In this document: positions 7,587 through 18,056 of the stretch, piece by piece
Layout: the number at the start of each line of letters is the position of its first letter
How positions within the stretch are numbered: the stretch's first letter is position 1
Assembly: GCA_035546295.1 (NCBI GenBank)
Contig: DATKBT010000031.1
Coordinates: 1-64,000 of the forward strand
Origin: DATKBT01 sp035546295
GTDB taxonomy: Bacteria > Acidobacteriota > Thermoanaerobaculia > Multivoradales > Multivoraceae
DNA length: 64,000 nucleotides
Direction of reading: 5' to 3'
Notes under the pieces: generated by a model
The model's input: the letters and a program-made list of their open reading frames with translations, nothing else
Databases searched by the model: none
Told to the model about the DNA's origin: nothing
Program-made: the position numbers and the translations under genes

Positions 7587-9614
7587 ATGAGCTATCCAGG
7601 GAACTCCTCCCTCGCCCCGGAGATCCAGAACCGGATTCTCAGCACCTTTCGCCAGACCATCGAGCTGGCGGAGAAGGGTCGGCTGCAAGAGGCCCGTCTC
7701 GGCTGCGAGTTCATCCTCAAGATGGACTCCCAGTTCTCGGCGGCGCGGAAGTTGCGCGAGCGGCTGGAGGGCGCCAGCGCACCGGTGAAGGCCGCGGATC
7801 TCGAGATCGCGTCCGCAATGCCGGCGCCGGCCGCTCCGACGCCCGCGCCGGCCGCCCCGGGCGCACCCGCGTCGGCGCCGGCCGCAACTCCGCGCGCCGA
7901 GAGCGCGCCTCCGGCCCCCGCTTCGCGTGCCGAGGCCGCGCCGCCCGCCGCCGCGCCCGCTCCTCCGCCCGGCCAATCCGCGGATCCGGAGCCGTTCTCG
8001 GATCTGGCGGGGCCGTCGGGAGGCGCCGATCTCGATCTGGACTTGGACCTGGACCTCCAGCTCGACGACGCCTTCGGAGAGCTCGATCTCGACGAATCCC
8101 GCAGCGACTCGGAGGCAGCCCCGTCACCGGACGCCGACTCTTTCGGCGACACGCGAGACGCCGACGCCTCCTCTTTCGATCCGGGCGTCGACCCGCTCGC
8201 CGATCCGTACGATGACCGTGGGCTGGCAGAGAGGCCGTCTGCGGCCGCCTCCAGCGCTGCCGAGCCCACGATTTCGGCGAGCGCCCCGATGGCGGCTGCG
8301 CCGGCGGGGGCCGCCGCGGGCGCGGCGGGGTCCGGAAACCCGCGGATCGACGAGCTGCTGGCAGAGGGGCAGGCGGCTTTTGACCAGGGGGAGTACCAGG
8401 CTGCAATCGACGCCTGGTCGCGGATCTTCCTGATCGACATCGACCACGAGGTGGCCGGTCGCCGGATCGAGGAGGCTCGAGGCCTCAAGGCCGAGCGGGA
8501 GCGTCAGGGCGCCGAGCAGCTCAATGACGCGATGCGAGCGCGCGACGAGGGACGGCTCGACGATGCGCGAAGTCAGCTCGAGGGTCTGCTCGCCAAGCAG
8601 CCCGAGAACCTGGCGGCGCGCGAGCTCCTGGAGCAGATCCAGGCCGCCGAGAGCGGTGACGCGCTCCTGTCACCGCCGAGCCCGGCCGCCGCGGAGGCCG
8701 CGACGGAGGGCGAGGGGGCGGTGCTGCGCGCCGACCTGCCGCCGCAGCCGCCTACCGCCGGCCCCGCTCCGGCCCCGGCGTTTCCGGGGGGAGCGGGCAA
8801 GGCGCGCGGCGGTGGCCGGTCGCTGCATCTGGTGGGGGTCGTGGTCCTCCTGCTGGTCGCCGCGCTCGCCTGGTTCCTCTACTCGAACTGGGGCAATCTC
8901 TTCCCCAATGCCGTCGCCGAGCAGCCGGTGGCGACCGCCCCCCAGCGGCCCAGCCCCCTGCGCCGAGCCAACCAGCTCCGGCTCGACGGCAACGTCGCGG
9001 CCGCGATCGAGGTGCTGAGGGGGGTTGGCGCCGATCATGCCGAGGCGGATCAGGCGCGGACTCTGCTCGACCAGCTCGAGGCGGAGGTCGCCGCCGGCGA
9101 GGCCGAGGCGGCGGAGGCGGTCGAGCGGGACGCGTCGCGGCAGGCGACACGGCAACGGCTGGTCGAGCAGGCACGCCGCGCCTACGACGAGCGCCAGTAT
9201 CTGGAGGCGGCGCGGACCTTCAAGGCCGCCGACGACCTCGAGCCGCTGGAGGGTGCGGCGGCGGATCTCTACCGCGACACGCGCGAGCAACTGCTCCCGA
9301 TCGCTCAGCAGATCGACCTGTTTCGCCAACGCGAGTGGGAGCAGGTGCTGCCGACCCTGTGGCGGAAGCTGGAGGAGGATCCGAGCAACCGCGACGTGCG
9401 CCGGATCCTGGTCGACTCCTACTACAACCTCGCGATCCGGGAGCTCCGCCGAGGCGATCCCGCGGCTGCCGGCGAGAGCCTGCGGGAGGTCGTCGAGCTC
9501 GACCCCGATGACGTCCTGGCCGATCGCCTCCACCAGTTCGCGGGCAGCTATCAGAAGCGCTCCGTCGACCTGCTCTACAAGATCTTCGTCGGCCAGCTCG
9601 AGTTCCGAAAATGA
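7587..9614 (+). CDS. Large TPR protein with central transmembrane segment
   Basis: 675 aa, function unknown. Order: a short alpha-helical N-terminus (1-75), a long Ala/Pro/Asp low-complexity linker (~75-255) that contains a run of alternating Asp-Leu near residue 150, a helical TPR-like part (~255-350), another linker, one membrane segment (~412-430, VGVVVLLLVAALAWFLY), and a second TPR-like domain to the C-terminus. Without a signal peptide the N-terminal half should be cytoplasmic and the C-terminal half periplasmic. It overlaps the RDD gene by 4 nt (ATGA), so the two are co-translated and may act together. Confidence 0.8.
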   Translation: MSYPGNSSLAPEIQNRILSTFRQTIELAEKGRLQEARLGCEFILKMDSQFSAARKLRERLEGASAPVKAADLEIASAMPAPAAPTPAPAAPGAPASAPAATPRAESAPPAPASRAEAAPPAAAPAPPPGQSADPEPFSDLAGPSGGADLDLDLDLDLQLDDAFGELDLDESRSDSEAAPSPDADSFGDTRDADASSFDPGVDPLADPYDDRGLAERPSAAASSAAEPTISASAPMAAAPAGAAAGAAGSGNPRIDELLAEGQAAFDQGEYQAAIDAWSRIFLIDIDHEVAGRRIEEARGLKAERERQGAEQLNDAMRARDEGRLDDARSQLEGLLAKQPENLAARELLEQIQAAESGDALLSPPSPAAAEAATEGEGAVLRADLPPQPPTAGPAPAPAFPGGAGKARGGGRSLHLVGVVVLLLVAALAWFLYSNWGNLFPNAVAEQPVATAPQRPSPLRRANQLRLDGNVAAAIEVLRGVGADHAEADQARTLLDQLEAEVAAGEAEAAEAVERDASRQATRQRLVEQARRAYDERQYLEAARTFKAADDLEPLEGAAADLYRDTREQLLPIAQQIDLFRQREWEQVLPTLWRKLEEDPSNRDVRRILVDSYYNLAIRELRRGDPAAAGESLREVVELDPDDVLADRLHQFAGSYQKRSVDLLYKIFVGQLEFRK

Positions 9615-10306
9615 GCAAGCGGCCGAAGGGCAGCTCTCTCGAGCAGACTTCCCTAGAGGGTGTCGACCTGGACCAACAGCTCGCCGACCTGCCGCTGCAA
9701 CGCGCCGCCGGATCGGCGGAGCCCCACGACCCCGCGCCGGCCGCGCGCCGCTCGCGACCCGGGGAGGCGGCGCGGGACGAGGCGGCGCATGGCAAGAATC
9801 TCGATCTGTTCGACGAGGCGCCAGCCGCGGCGTCCGGCGGGCTGGTGGCAGCCCCGGCCGGAGTCTCGGCAGGCGCGCACGAGGAGGCGCGGGAGGAGGC
9901 GCGGTGGGTGGGGTCGTCACCGCCCGAGCGGGTGCTCGGCGGGCTCGCCGACCTCACCGTCCACGTCGGGGTCCTGGCGGCCGCGTTGCTGGCGATGTCG
10001 ACGCTGGCTCTGGTCCCCTCGCTGGATCACTGGCCCGGCTTTCTGGTTTTCCTGCTCTGCTTCTCTTTCCTCTACCACGTCGTGCCGCTCGCCTTCTGGG
10101 GACAGACGCCGGGGATGGCCTGGCGCGGGCTGCGCGCTCGCGACGTGGGGGGCGACTCCCTTTCATTCGGGCAGTCCGGGGTCCGGTGGGCGTGCGCGCT
10201 CGTGACCGTCGTCCTGTGCGGGTTGCCGATCCTCCTGGCGTTCGGCGGCAACGCCTCGCTCAGCGACCGGATCAGCCATAGCCGCACCCTTCGGCGCGTG
10301 GACTGA
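9611..10306 (+). CDS. RDD-family membrane protein
   Basis: 231 aa. A ~110-residue polar, probably disordered N-terminus precedes an RDD-like domain. The domain starts RVLGGLADLTVHVGVL and has about three membrane segments (near 120-140, 145-165 and 190-210) with the characteristic FWGQTPGMAWRGLRARD loop. The usual R-D-D signature is partly degenerate (first Arg and Asp present). Function of the family is mostly unknown, with some members in transport. Coupled to the preceding TPR gene. Confidence 0.75.
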   Translation: MSKRPKGSSLEQTSLEGVDLDQQLADLPLQRAAGSAEPHDPAPAARRSRPGEAARDEAAHGKNLDLFDEAPAAASGGLVAAPAGVSAGAHEEAREEARWVGSSPPERVLGGLADLTVHVGVLAAALLAMSTLALVPSLDHWPGFLVFLLCFSFLYHVVPLAFWGQTPGMAWRGLRARDVGGDSLSFGQSGVRWACALVTVVLCGLPILLAFGGNASLSDRISHSRTLRRVD

Positions 10307-10504
10307 GCCGGTTTCCGCGCGCGGTTCCGCGACGACCCGCCGCTCGCGTTGCGCCGCGACCGGCTGGATCCCGAGGTCGTCGCCGCGCTCCCGACGCGCT
10401 CCGCCGCGGGCCGTCGCCGTCGTCGCCGGCCGCTTCGCCGCCCGAGCGTCCCTCAGCGCGCTCGAGGCGCCGCTCGGGTGCGCCCCCGGAGGACGCTCCT
10501 CGCC

Positions 10505-10533
10505 TTGACCCCCCCTGGGACGCATGGTACGGT
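10505..10533 (+). promoter_or_regulatory. Candidate atp operon promoter
   Basis: TTGACC (10505-10510), a 17-nt spacer and TACGGT (10528-10533). It is the best -35/-10 match in the gap before the ATP synthase genes. Confidence 0.45.
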
Positions 10534-10873
10534 TCCGCCGCTCTGCGGTCAGCGGCACGATAGCCTCACGCTGGGCCTTGGAGCTTCCCTCCCAGCACCT
10601 CTTCGACCCTCCAGCCTCCCCTTCCGCCCGACCGGCGTGGGGTGCGGCGGATCGGTCGTTCGGGATGGACGAGGGTGAGCGCGAGCCCCCGCCCGCTACG
10701 ATCTTGGTGGTGGATGCAGCTGGGTGACGTGGGGCGAGGAACCATCTGGACGTACGTGGACACAACGGCACGCCCTCCGCTCGAAGGCCGTCGAGCCGAC
10801 GCTCCTCGGAGCGCAGCGGGCGCGTGTGCCGCCGAGACCTCGAGTCGAGAGACCGGGTCGAGTGAACCGAGCT

Positions 10874-10903
10874 GAGGGGATCTGAGGGGATCTGAGGGGA
10901 TCT
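10874..10903 (+). repeat. 10-bp tandem triplication before atpF'
   Basis: Three perfect units of GAGGGGATCT (plus a partial fourth) end a few bases before the GTG start at 10909. Each unit carries a GAGGGG purine box, so the repeat multiplies possible ribosome-binding sequences. Confidence 0.8.
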
Positions 10904-10908
10904 GACGA

Positions 10909-11331
10909 GTGGAGTTCGACGCCAGCGTTGCCGTGATCGCCGTGATCTTCGGCTTGACCTATCTGGTCCTCCGGAGCTTCCTGTTCAAGCCGGTCCTCGC
11001 CCTGCTCGAGGACCGCAAGGCGGAGGCGAGCTCTGCGCGCGCCATCTGGGAGGAGACGCGGGCGGTCACCTCGGGCGAGCTCGAGGCGCAGCGCGCGCGC
11101 CTCTCCGAGGCGCGGGTCGAGGCGCGGGCCCGGCGCGAGGAAATCCGCAAGGAAGCGCAACAGGCGCGTCAGGACCTGCTCGCCGAGGCCAAGCGCCAGG
11201 CCGAGGAGCGCCTGGCCCGGGCGCAGGCCGAGCTCGAGGAGGCGATCACGGCACAACGCGGAGCGCTCGAGGAGAGCGCGCGCCGGCTGAGCCACGAGAT
11301 GACTGTCCGACTGTTGGGGAGGGCATCGTGA
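10909..11331 (+). CDS. F0 ATP synthase subunit b'
   Basis: 140 aa. One N-terminal membrane helix (about 4-22, ending RSFLFKPVLALLEDRK) followed by a long charged coiled coil rich in Ala/Arg/Glu, as in peripheral-stalk b subunits. The GTG start is chosen because it gives the membrane helix directly after VEFDAS. It overlaps the next b-type gene by 4 nt (GTGA). Two different b-type genes imply a heterodimeric stalk, as in cyanobacteria and alphaproteobacteria. Confidence 0.85.
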   Translation: MEFDASVAVIAVIFGLTYLVLRSFLFKPVLALLEDRKAEASSARAIWEETRAVTSGELEAQRARLSEARVEARARREEIRKEAQQARQDLLAEAKRQAEERLARAQAELEEAITAQRGALEESARRLSHEMTVRLLGRAS

Positions 11332-11933
11332 ACACGCCCTCGCTGCGCTCTCGCAGCGGCTGGCTGGTGACGCCGGCCGTGATCGCGTTCGTCCTCGCGG
11401 CGGCCCCGGCGGCGGCCGCCGGGGCCGGACCGGCGCTCACCGACACCTGGTTCGGCCTGCCCCGCTGGGTCTGGGCGACGCTGAACCTGATCGTGTTCTG
11501 GGGCATCCTGCTGCGTCTCGTCCTGCCGCTGGTGCGCAACTACCTCGACACTCGTGGCAAGTCGATCCGCGAGGAGCTCGAGCTGGCCCGAAGGCAACGG
11601 GCCGAGGCGGAGGGGATGCGCGACCAGCTCGCGCGCGAGCTCGAGCAGCTCAAGGCCGAGATGGCCGCGGCGGCGGCTCAGAGCGAGGAGGAGGGGGAGC
11701 GCGAGCGTCAGCGCATCCTCGAGCAGGCGGCGCAGGATCGCGACCGCATCGTCCAGCAGACCGGCGAGGAGATCACCAACCGGCTGAGCCAGGCGAAGAT
11801 CGAGCTCGTCGAGCTGACCGCCCGGCTCGCCGCCGAGCTCGCCGAGGAGGAGGTCAAGCGCCGGATCACGCCCGAAGACCGGCGGCGGATCTTCGAGACC
11901 AGCCTGTCGAGGCTGCGGGAGAAGGTGTCTTGA
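11328..11933 (+). CDS. atpF: F0 ATP synthase subunit b
   Basis: 201 aa. It has a hydrophobic leader (~residues 12-30, rich in Ala, signal-peptide-like), a second hydrophobic stretch with WVWATLNLIVFWGILLRLVLPLV (~48-70), and then a coiled coil to the C-terminus containing RKSIREELE-type b-subunit sequence. The N-terminal leader may be cleaved, as in some b subunits. Overlaps both neighbours by 4 nt. Confidence 0.88.
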   Translation: MNTPSLRSRSGWLVTPAVIAFVLAAAPAAAAGAGPALTDTWFGLPRWVWATLNLIVFWGILLRLVLPLVRNYLDTRGKSIREELELARRQRAEAEGMRDQLARELEQLKAEMAAAAAQSEEEGERERQRILEQAAQDRDRIVQQTGEEITNRLSQAKIELVELTARLAAELAEEEVKRRITPEDRRRIFETSLSRLREKVS

Positions 11934-12484
11934 TCGCCCGCTTCGCGCGCCCCTATGCCAAGGCCTTCCTCGGCGCCGTCGGCGACGACACCGCCGCCGC
12001 CGCCGCGCTCGCCGACCTGCGCCGGTTCGCCGAGGCGATGGAGGCGGTCCCGCGGATCGCGGCGATGGCGCAGAGCCCGAGCGTTCCGCAGGCCGTCAAG
12101 CAGGCGACGGTGGCCGAGGTTGCGGCGCGGCTGGGGCTCGGACGGCTCTCGCGCAGCTTGCTCGACCTGCTGGTCGAGAACTACCGACTGGTCTCGCTGC
12201 CCGCGATCGTCGAGGCGATCGAGGAGCTGCTCGACCGGCGTTTGGGGAAGGTCAAGGCGACGGTGACGGCGGCCGAGGAGGTCAGTGCGCAGGAGCGCCA
12301 GCAGCTCGAGGGCATCCTGGCTTCCGCGCTCGGCCAGAAGGTCGATGTCGAGGTGCGCGTCGCTCCCGAGCTGCTGGGCGGCTTCGTCGCCCAGATCGGG
12401 AGCCGCCGCTACGACGGGAGTCTGCGGGGCCAGCTCCAACGCATGTCGCAACAGCTCGCGGAGGCCGGCGCTCAGCGGGTTTGA
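11930..12484 (+). CDS. atpH: F1 ATP synthase subunit delta
   Basis: 184 aa, normal size. Begins IARFARPYAKAFLGA, the family N-terminal signature for the helical domain that caps F1, and ends with the conserved GGFVAQIGSRRYDGSLRGQLQRM. Start is the TTG at 11930, which overlaps the atpF stop as TTGA. Confidence 0.93.
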   Translation: MIARFARPYAKAFLGAVGDDTAAAAALADLRRFAEAMEAVPRIAAMAQSPSVPQAVKQATVAEVAARLGLGRLSRSLLDLLVENYRLVSLPAIVEAIEELLDRRLGKVKATVTAAEEVSAQERQQLEGILASALGQKVDVEVRVAPELLGGFVAQIGSRRYDGSLRGQLQRMSQQLAEAGAQRV

Positions 12485-12542
12485 GCCAGGCCGCCACAAA
12501 GATCCGGGTGTTCAGGGGTCAGGAGCTCCGAACAGAGGAAGT

Positions 12543-12562
12543 GGGATCATGGAAGTAGGATC

Positions 12563-12570
<8 letters not shown>
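12543..12570 (+). repeat. 14-bp direct duplication across the atpA start
   Basis: GGATCATGGAAGTA occurs twice head to tail (12543-12556 and 12557-12570 in frame-shifted register). The second copy carries the true atpA ATG (12563); the first makes an upstream ATG (12549) that opens a 7-codon ORF (MEVGSWK) ending at 12572, inside atpA in another frame. Confidence 0.85.
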
Positions 12571-14107
<1,537 letters not shown>

Positions 14108-14170
14108 CCGCCGCGCGCTCTACGCACCGCCAAGACCGAACCCACCCTCCGCCCGGACGAGCTTTCCGTC

Positions 14171-15031
14171 ATGCCGAGCCTCATCGACCTTCGCCGCCGC
14201 ATCCGTACGGTGAAGAACACCCAGCAGATCACCAAGGCGATGAAGATGGTCGCCGCGGCGAAGCTGCGGCGCAGCCAGGACAAGATCCTCCAGACCAGGC
14301 CGTACGCGCTCGAGCTCCGTCGGGTGATCCAGAACCTGGCGACTGCGACCGGCGGGGGCGAGGCGCCGCACCCCCTGCTCGAGGCGCGCCCCGAGCAGAA
14401 GGTGCTGCTCGCCGTCGTCTCCGGCGACAAGGGGCTGTGCGGGTCGTTCAACGCCAACGTCCTGCGGCGCGCCGAGCGCGAGCGCAAGTCCCTGGGCGAG
14501 GTCGACCTGCTGCTGCTCGGCAAGCGAGGCGCCGACTTCTACGGACGGCGCCGGGTCAGCATCCGCGCCGCGTACCGCTCGCTGTTCGCGAACGTCACCT
14601 ACGAGGCGGCTTCCGAGATCGCCGGCGACTTGATCGCGGCCTTCACCGGCGGCGAGTACGATGCGGTCTACGTCGTCTACAACCAGTTCGTGTCGGTGCT
14701 CCGCCAGGACCTCACGGTCGAGAAGCTGCTGCCGGTGGAGCCGGAGGAGACCTCCGGTCGGGAGGACGTCGTCGACTATCTGTTCGAGCCCTCCCCCGAG
14801 TCGATCCTGGCCGATCTGCTGCCCCGTTTCGTGACCTTCCAGGTCTATCGTGTCCTGCTCGAGTCTCAGGCGGCCGAGCACGGTGCGCGGATGACGGCGA
14901 TGGACGCGGCGACCAAGAACGCCGGCGAGCTGATCGACAAGCTGAGCCTCAAGTACAACCGCTCGCGCCAGGCCGCGATCACCAAGGAGCTGATCGAGGT
15001 GGTCTCCGGCGCCAACGCCCTCGAGGGCTAG
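14171..15031 (+). CDS. atpG: F1 ATP synthase subunit gamma
   Basis: 286 aa. Central rotary shaft. N-terminal MPSLIDLRRRIRTVKNTQQI and KMVAAAKLRR and the C-terminal helix MDAATKNAGELIDKLSLKYNRSRQ are diagnostic. 63 nt separate it from atpA; no strong Shine-Dalgarno sequence is visible. Confidence 0.96.
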   Translation: MPSLIDLRRRIRTVKNTQQITKAMKMVAAAKLRRSQDKILQTRPYALELRRVIQNLATATGGGEAPHPLLEARPEQKVLLAVVSGDKGLCGSFNANVLRRAERERKSLGEVDLLLLGKRGADFYGRRRVSIRAAYRSLFANVTYEAASEIAGDLIAAFTGGEYDAVYVVYNQFVSVLRQDLTVEKLLPVEPEETSGREDVVDYLFEPSPESILADLLPRFVTFQVYRVLLESQAAEHGARMTAMDAATKNAGELIDKLSLKYNRSRQAAITKELIEVVSGANALEG

Positions 15032-15232
15032 CCTTCGACGCGCTGAGGAGCACAACTCCGCCTCGTCGACGTCGTCCTGGCTCCAGCGCCTGGGGCGCGT
15101 CGCCGGGGAACAGCCCTAGAACCGGATCCCGAACACTCGGATAGCCTCCTGACGCCGCGTTCCGCGCCGTCGCGCGCAAGCGATCTCGAGCCACCGCCAT
15201 CCCCACCCGCAGAAACCGCAAGGAATCCCGCC

Positions 15233-16747
15233 GTGAGTGACAGCAACAGAGAGCCGGGAGTCGGCAAGGTCGTCCAGGTCATCGGCCCCGTGCTCGACAT
15301 CGAGTTCCCCGAGGACCAGCTCCCCGAGATCCTCAACGCCGTGCACGTCAAGGTCGACGCCACCGGCGGCGTCGCGATCGACATCATCTCCGAGGTCGCC
15401 CAGCACCTCGGCTCCAACCAGGTGCGCGCCATCGCCATGTCTCCCACCGACGGCGTCGTCCGCGGCATGGCAGCGCGCGACACCGGCCAGCCGATCACGG
15501 TGCCGGTCGGCGAAGCGACGCTCGGGCGCTTGCTCAACGTGCTGGGCGACCCGGTCGACGAGCTGGGCGAGGTCGCGGCCGCCGAGCGCTGGTCGATCCA
15601 CCGCGCGGCGCCCTCCTTCGAGGAGCAGGCGACCTCGACCGAGATGTTCGAGACCGGGATCAAGGTCGTCGACCTGCTCGAGCCCTACACCCGCGGCGGC
15701 AAGACCGGGCTGTTCGGCGGCGCCGGCGTCGGCAAGACGGTGCTGATCCAGGAGCTGATCAACAACGTGGCCATCCAGGCCGGCGGCTTCTCGGTGTTCG
15801 CGGGCGTCGGCGAGCGCACTCGCGAGGGCAACGACCTGCTGCGCGAGATGGTCGAGTCCGGCGTCGTCGACTTCGGCGAGGAGTTCCGCCACAACCTGGA
15901 GGAGACCGGCGCCTTCGACCTCGAGAAGGTCGACAGGTCGGCGCTCAAGAATTCGAAGGCGGCACTGATCTACGGCCAGATGACCGAGCCCCCCGGGGCC
16001 CGGCTTCGGGTGGGGCTCGCCGGGCTCACCGTCGCCGAGTACTTCCGCGACGTCGAGGGGCGCGACGTGCTGCTGTTCATCGACAACATCTTCCGCTTCA
16101 CCCAGGCGGGATCCGAGGTGTCGGCGCTGCTCGGCCGGATGCCCAGCGCGGTCGGCTACCAGCCCAACCTCGCCACCGAGATGGGCGAGCTGCAGGAGCG
16201 CATCACGTCGACCAAGAAGGGCTCGATCACTTCGGTGCAGGCGATCTACGTCCCGGCCGACGACCTCACCGACCCGGCGCCGGCGACCGCCTTCGCCCAC
16301 CTCGACGCGCGCACCGTCCTGTCGCGCTCGATCTCCGAGATGGGGATCTACCCGGCGGTCGATCCGCTCGACTCGACCTCGAACATCCTCGATCCGCGAG
16401 TGGTCGGCGAGGAGCATTACCGCGTCGCGATCGGCGTCCAGCAGGTCCTCCAGCGCTACAAGGACCTCCAGGACATCATCGCGATCCTGGGCGTCGACGA
16501 GCTCTCCGAGGACGACAAGCTGACGGTGGCGCGGGCGCGAAAGCTGCAGCGCTTCCTCTCCCAGCCGTTCTTCGTCGCCACCCAGTTCACGGGTCTCGAG
16601 GGCCGCTATGTGAAGATCGAGGACACCGTCGAGGGTTTCGACAAGATCCTGAAGGGGGAGATGGACGAGCTCCCCGAGCAGGCCTTCCTGATGGTGGGCA
16701 CCATCGACGAGGCGGTCGAGCGTGGCAAGAAGATGCTCGCCGCCTGA
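15233..16747 (+). CDS. atpD: F1 ATP synthase subunit beta
   Basis: 504 aa, a little longer than usual. Catalytic subunit. Walker A GGAGVGKTVL, the catalytic GERTREGNDL motif, IDNIFRFTQAGSEVSALLGRMPS region and C-terminal domain are all intact. The GTG start follows AAGGA with 8-nt spacing. A 201-nt gap from atpG holds no gene. Confidence 0.97.
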   Translation: MSDSNREPGVGKVVQVIGPVLDIEFPEDQLPEILNAVHVKVDATGGVAIDIISEVAQHLGSNQVRAIAMSPTDGVVRGMAARDTGQPITVPVGEATLGRLLNVLGDPVDELGEVAAAERWSIHRAAPSFEEQATSTEMFETGIKVVDLLEPYTRGGKTGLFGGAGVGKTVLIQELINNVAIQAGGFSVFAGVGERTREGNDLLREMVESGVVDFGEEFRHNLEETGAFDLEKVDRSALKNSKAALIYGQMTEPPGARLRVGLAGLTVAEYFRDVEGRDVLLFIDNIFRFTQAGSEVSALLGRMPSAVGYQPNLATEMGELQERITSTKKGSITSVQAIYVPADDLTDPAPATAFAHLDARTVLSRSISEMGIYPAVDPLDSTSNILDPRVVGEEHYRVAIGVQQVLQRYKDLQDIIAILGVDELSEDDKLTVARARKLQRFLSQPFFVATQFTGLEGRYVKIEDTVEGFDKILKGEMDELPEQAFLMVGTIDEAVERGKKMLAA

Positions 16748-16804
16748 CGACGAGAGCGACCGACCACCGCCGAGCACGAGGCCAGACAGCGAGAGATTCG
16801 AGAG

Positions 16805-16871
16805 CGCGAGAAGAGAGAAGACAGAGCGAAGACAGAGCGAAGACAAGAGCGAACAGAGAAGAGAGAAGACG
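16805..16871 (+). repeat. Purine-rich tandem repeat between atpD and atpC
   Basis: Two perfect 11-bp units of GAAGACAGAGC (16817-16838) followed by a 12-bp variant and further GA-rich sequence run up to the atpC ATG. The stretch is almost free of T. It provides many overlapping GA-rich ribosome-binding candidates. Confidence 0.75.
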
Positions 16872-17291
16872 ATGGCAGAGACCGGCCCCAGCGGACGCCT
16901 CCACCTGGTCGTGGTGTCGCACGAGCGCAAGCTGATCGACACCCCTTGCGAAGAGGCGACGATTCCCGGTCGTGAAGGCGACCTGGGCGTCCTGCCGGGA
17001 CACGCAGCCCTGATCTGTACGCTGCGTCCCGGCGAGCTGAGCTACCGGTCCGGATCGAAGGTCCACCGGGTCGTCATCGCCGCGGGGTTCTGCCAGGTGT
17101 ACGACGACACCGTGACCGTCCTGGTGGATCGCGCCCGGCTCCCGGAGGAGATCGACGTCGAGGCGGCGCGCCAGACCCTGCGCGACATCGAGCAGCGGCT
17201 CCCCTACGCCGATCCGAATGAGATCGACGAGCTGCAGGAGCGGCAGCGCGAGTCCGAGGCCCAGATCGCGGTCGCGGAGGGTGGCCGCTAG
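16872..17291 (+). CDS. atpC: F1 ATP synthase subunit epsilon
   Basis: 139 aa. N-terminal beta-sandwich with IPGREGDLGVLPGHAALI and a C-terminal helical hairpin, standard for epsilon. The ATG at 16872 is selected over upstream in-frame codons because these would translate the purine repeat. Last gene of the F1 operon; no a (atpB) or c (atpE) gene is in the cluster. Confidence 0.93.
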   Translation: MAETGPSGRLHLVVVSHERKLIDTPCEEATIPGREGDLGVLPGHAALICTLRPGELSYRSGSKVHRVVIAAGFCQVYDDTVTVLVDRARLPEEIDVEAARQTLRDIEQRLPYADPNEIDELQERQRESEAQIAVAEGGR

Positions 17292-17292
17292 C

Positions 17293-17334
17293 GACGCGGG
17301 CCGCGAACGGACCGACGCGGACCGCGAACGGACC
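17293..17334 (+). repeat. 21-bp tandem duplication after atpC
   Basis: Two copies of a 21-bp unit (GACGCGGGCCGCGAACGGAC plus C), differing at one base, immediately follow the atpC stop. Confidence 0.8.
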
Positions 17335-17527
17335 GAGGATCTCGGGAAGCCGCTCGAGTGGCTGCGGCCCGCACTCCCTGGGCCGACCGGCGTGACGCCG
17401 CTCCGTGGAGGTCGTCCGGACAGCGATGCCCGTCCGCTCGACGGTGGTGGTCCGTCGACGGGGTCGCCCGCCGCCGACGGGAGGCGTCCTCTGAGCGGGA
17501 GCTCGTTCGCTCGCGCTGGCTGCGCGG

Positions 17528-18043
17528 CTACCTCGATCCGTACTCGACGCGCACCAGCGTCTGGCCGGCGTTCCCGGTCTCGAAGCGCACCACCACCCGG
17601 TCCCGGCCCTTGGTCCGTGTCCAGGGATCGCCGGCGGCGGCCCACCCGCTCGCGTCGAGCCGGCGCGCGAGCTGACGACGCGCTTCGTCGCGCGAGAGGG
17701 TGGTGCGCAGGACGACGAAGCGATCGTGCTCGCTGCCGAAGTCGACCACGCTCGCCGGCTCGGGCAGCGGGAAGCTCTCCGGGAACCCGCCGGGGAGCGC
17801 GCCGATCAGCATCTCGTCCCCCGAGCTCGCGACCTCGTCGCTGTCCGGGGTCATCGCCGAGGTCGGTCCGGCGCTGATCTCGACCGGCTCCATCTCCTCG
17901 GGCTCGGACGCCGGCTCGGGGGCGCAGCCGCCCGAGGCCACCAGGGCCACCAGGAGCAGGGCGCCGGCGGACGCAGCCGACGGCCGGCCGCCGACGATCT
18001 CCCGCCCGAGATGGCCGCAGGGGTGGATTCCAGGACTCCACAT
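17528..18043 (-). CDS. Putative lipoprotein
   Basis: 171 aa from the chosen ATG at 18043. The N-terminal hydrophobic stretch ends in a lipobox (VASGGC), so the mature protein should be lipid-anchored. An acidic Pro/Glu linker follows, then a ~90-residue domain (LPGGFPESFPLPEPASVVDFGSE...) resembling small lipoproteins of unknown function. An upstream ATG at 18073 would overlap the HAD gene. The 18043 start is preferred since TAACCT lies 7 nt before it, compatible with leaderless transcription. Confidence 0.7.
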   Translation of the reverse strand: MWSPGIHPCGHLGREIVGGRPSAASAGALLLVALVASGGCAPEPASEPEEMEPVEISAGPTSAMTPDSDEVASSGDEMLIGALPGGFPESFPLPEPASVVDFGSEHDRFVVLRTTLSRDEARRQLARRLDASGWAAAGDPWTRTKGRDRVVVRFETGNAGQTLVRVEYGSR

Positions 18044-18050
18044 GGGCCGC

Positions 18051-18056
18051 AGGTTA
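18051..18056 (-). promoter_or_regulatory. -10 element of lipoprotein gene, overlapping the HAD stop codon
   Basis: TAACCT on the minus strand ends 7 nt before the ATG at 18043 and shares its TAA with the stop codon of the upstream HAD gene. Confidence 0.35.

Larger units (their letters stand above)
10307..10908. other. Long leader region of the ATP synthase operon
   Basis: 602 nt with no ORF of coding character. It contains a probable promoter (10505-10533), leaving about 370 nt of untranslated leader before the b' gene, and a 10-bp triplication directly before the first start codon (10874-10903). Confidence 0.6.

Noticed and set aside
10163..10771. 202-codon minus-strand frame over the atp leader
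   Set aside because: Random composition, overlaps the RDD gene end and the probable atp promoter; no motif.
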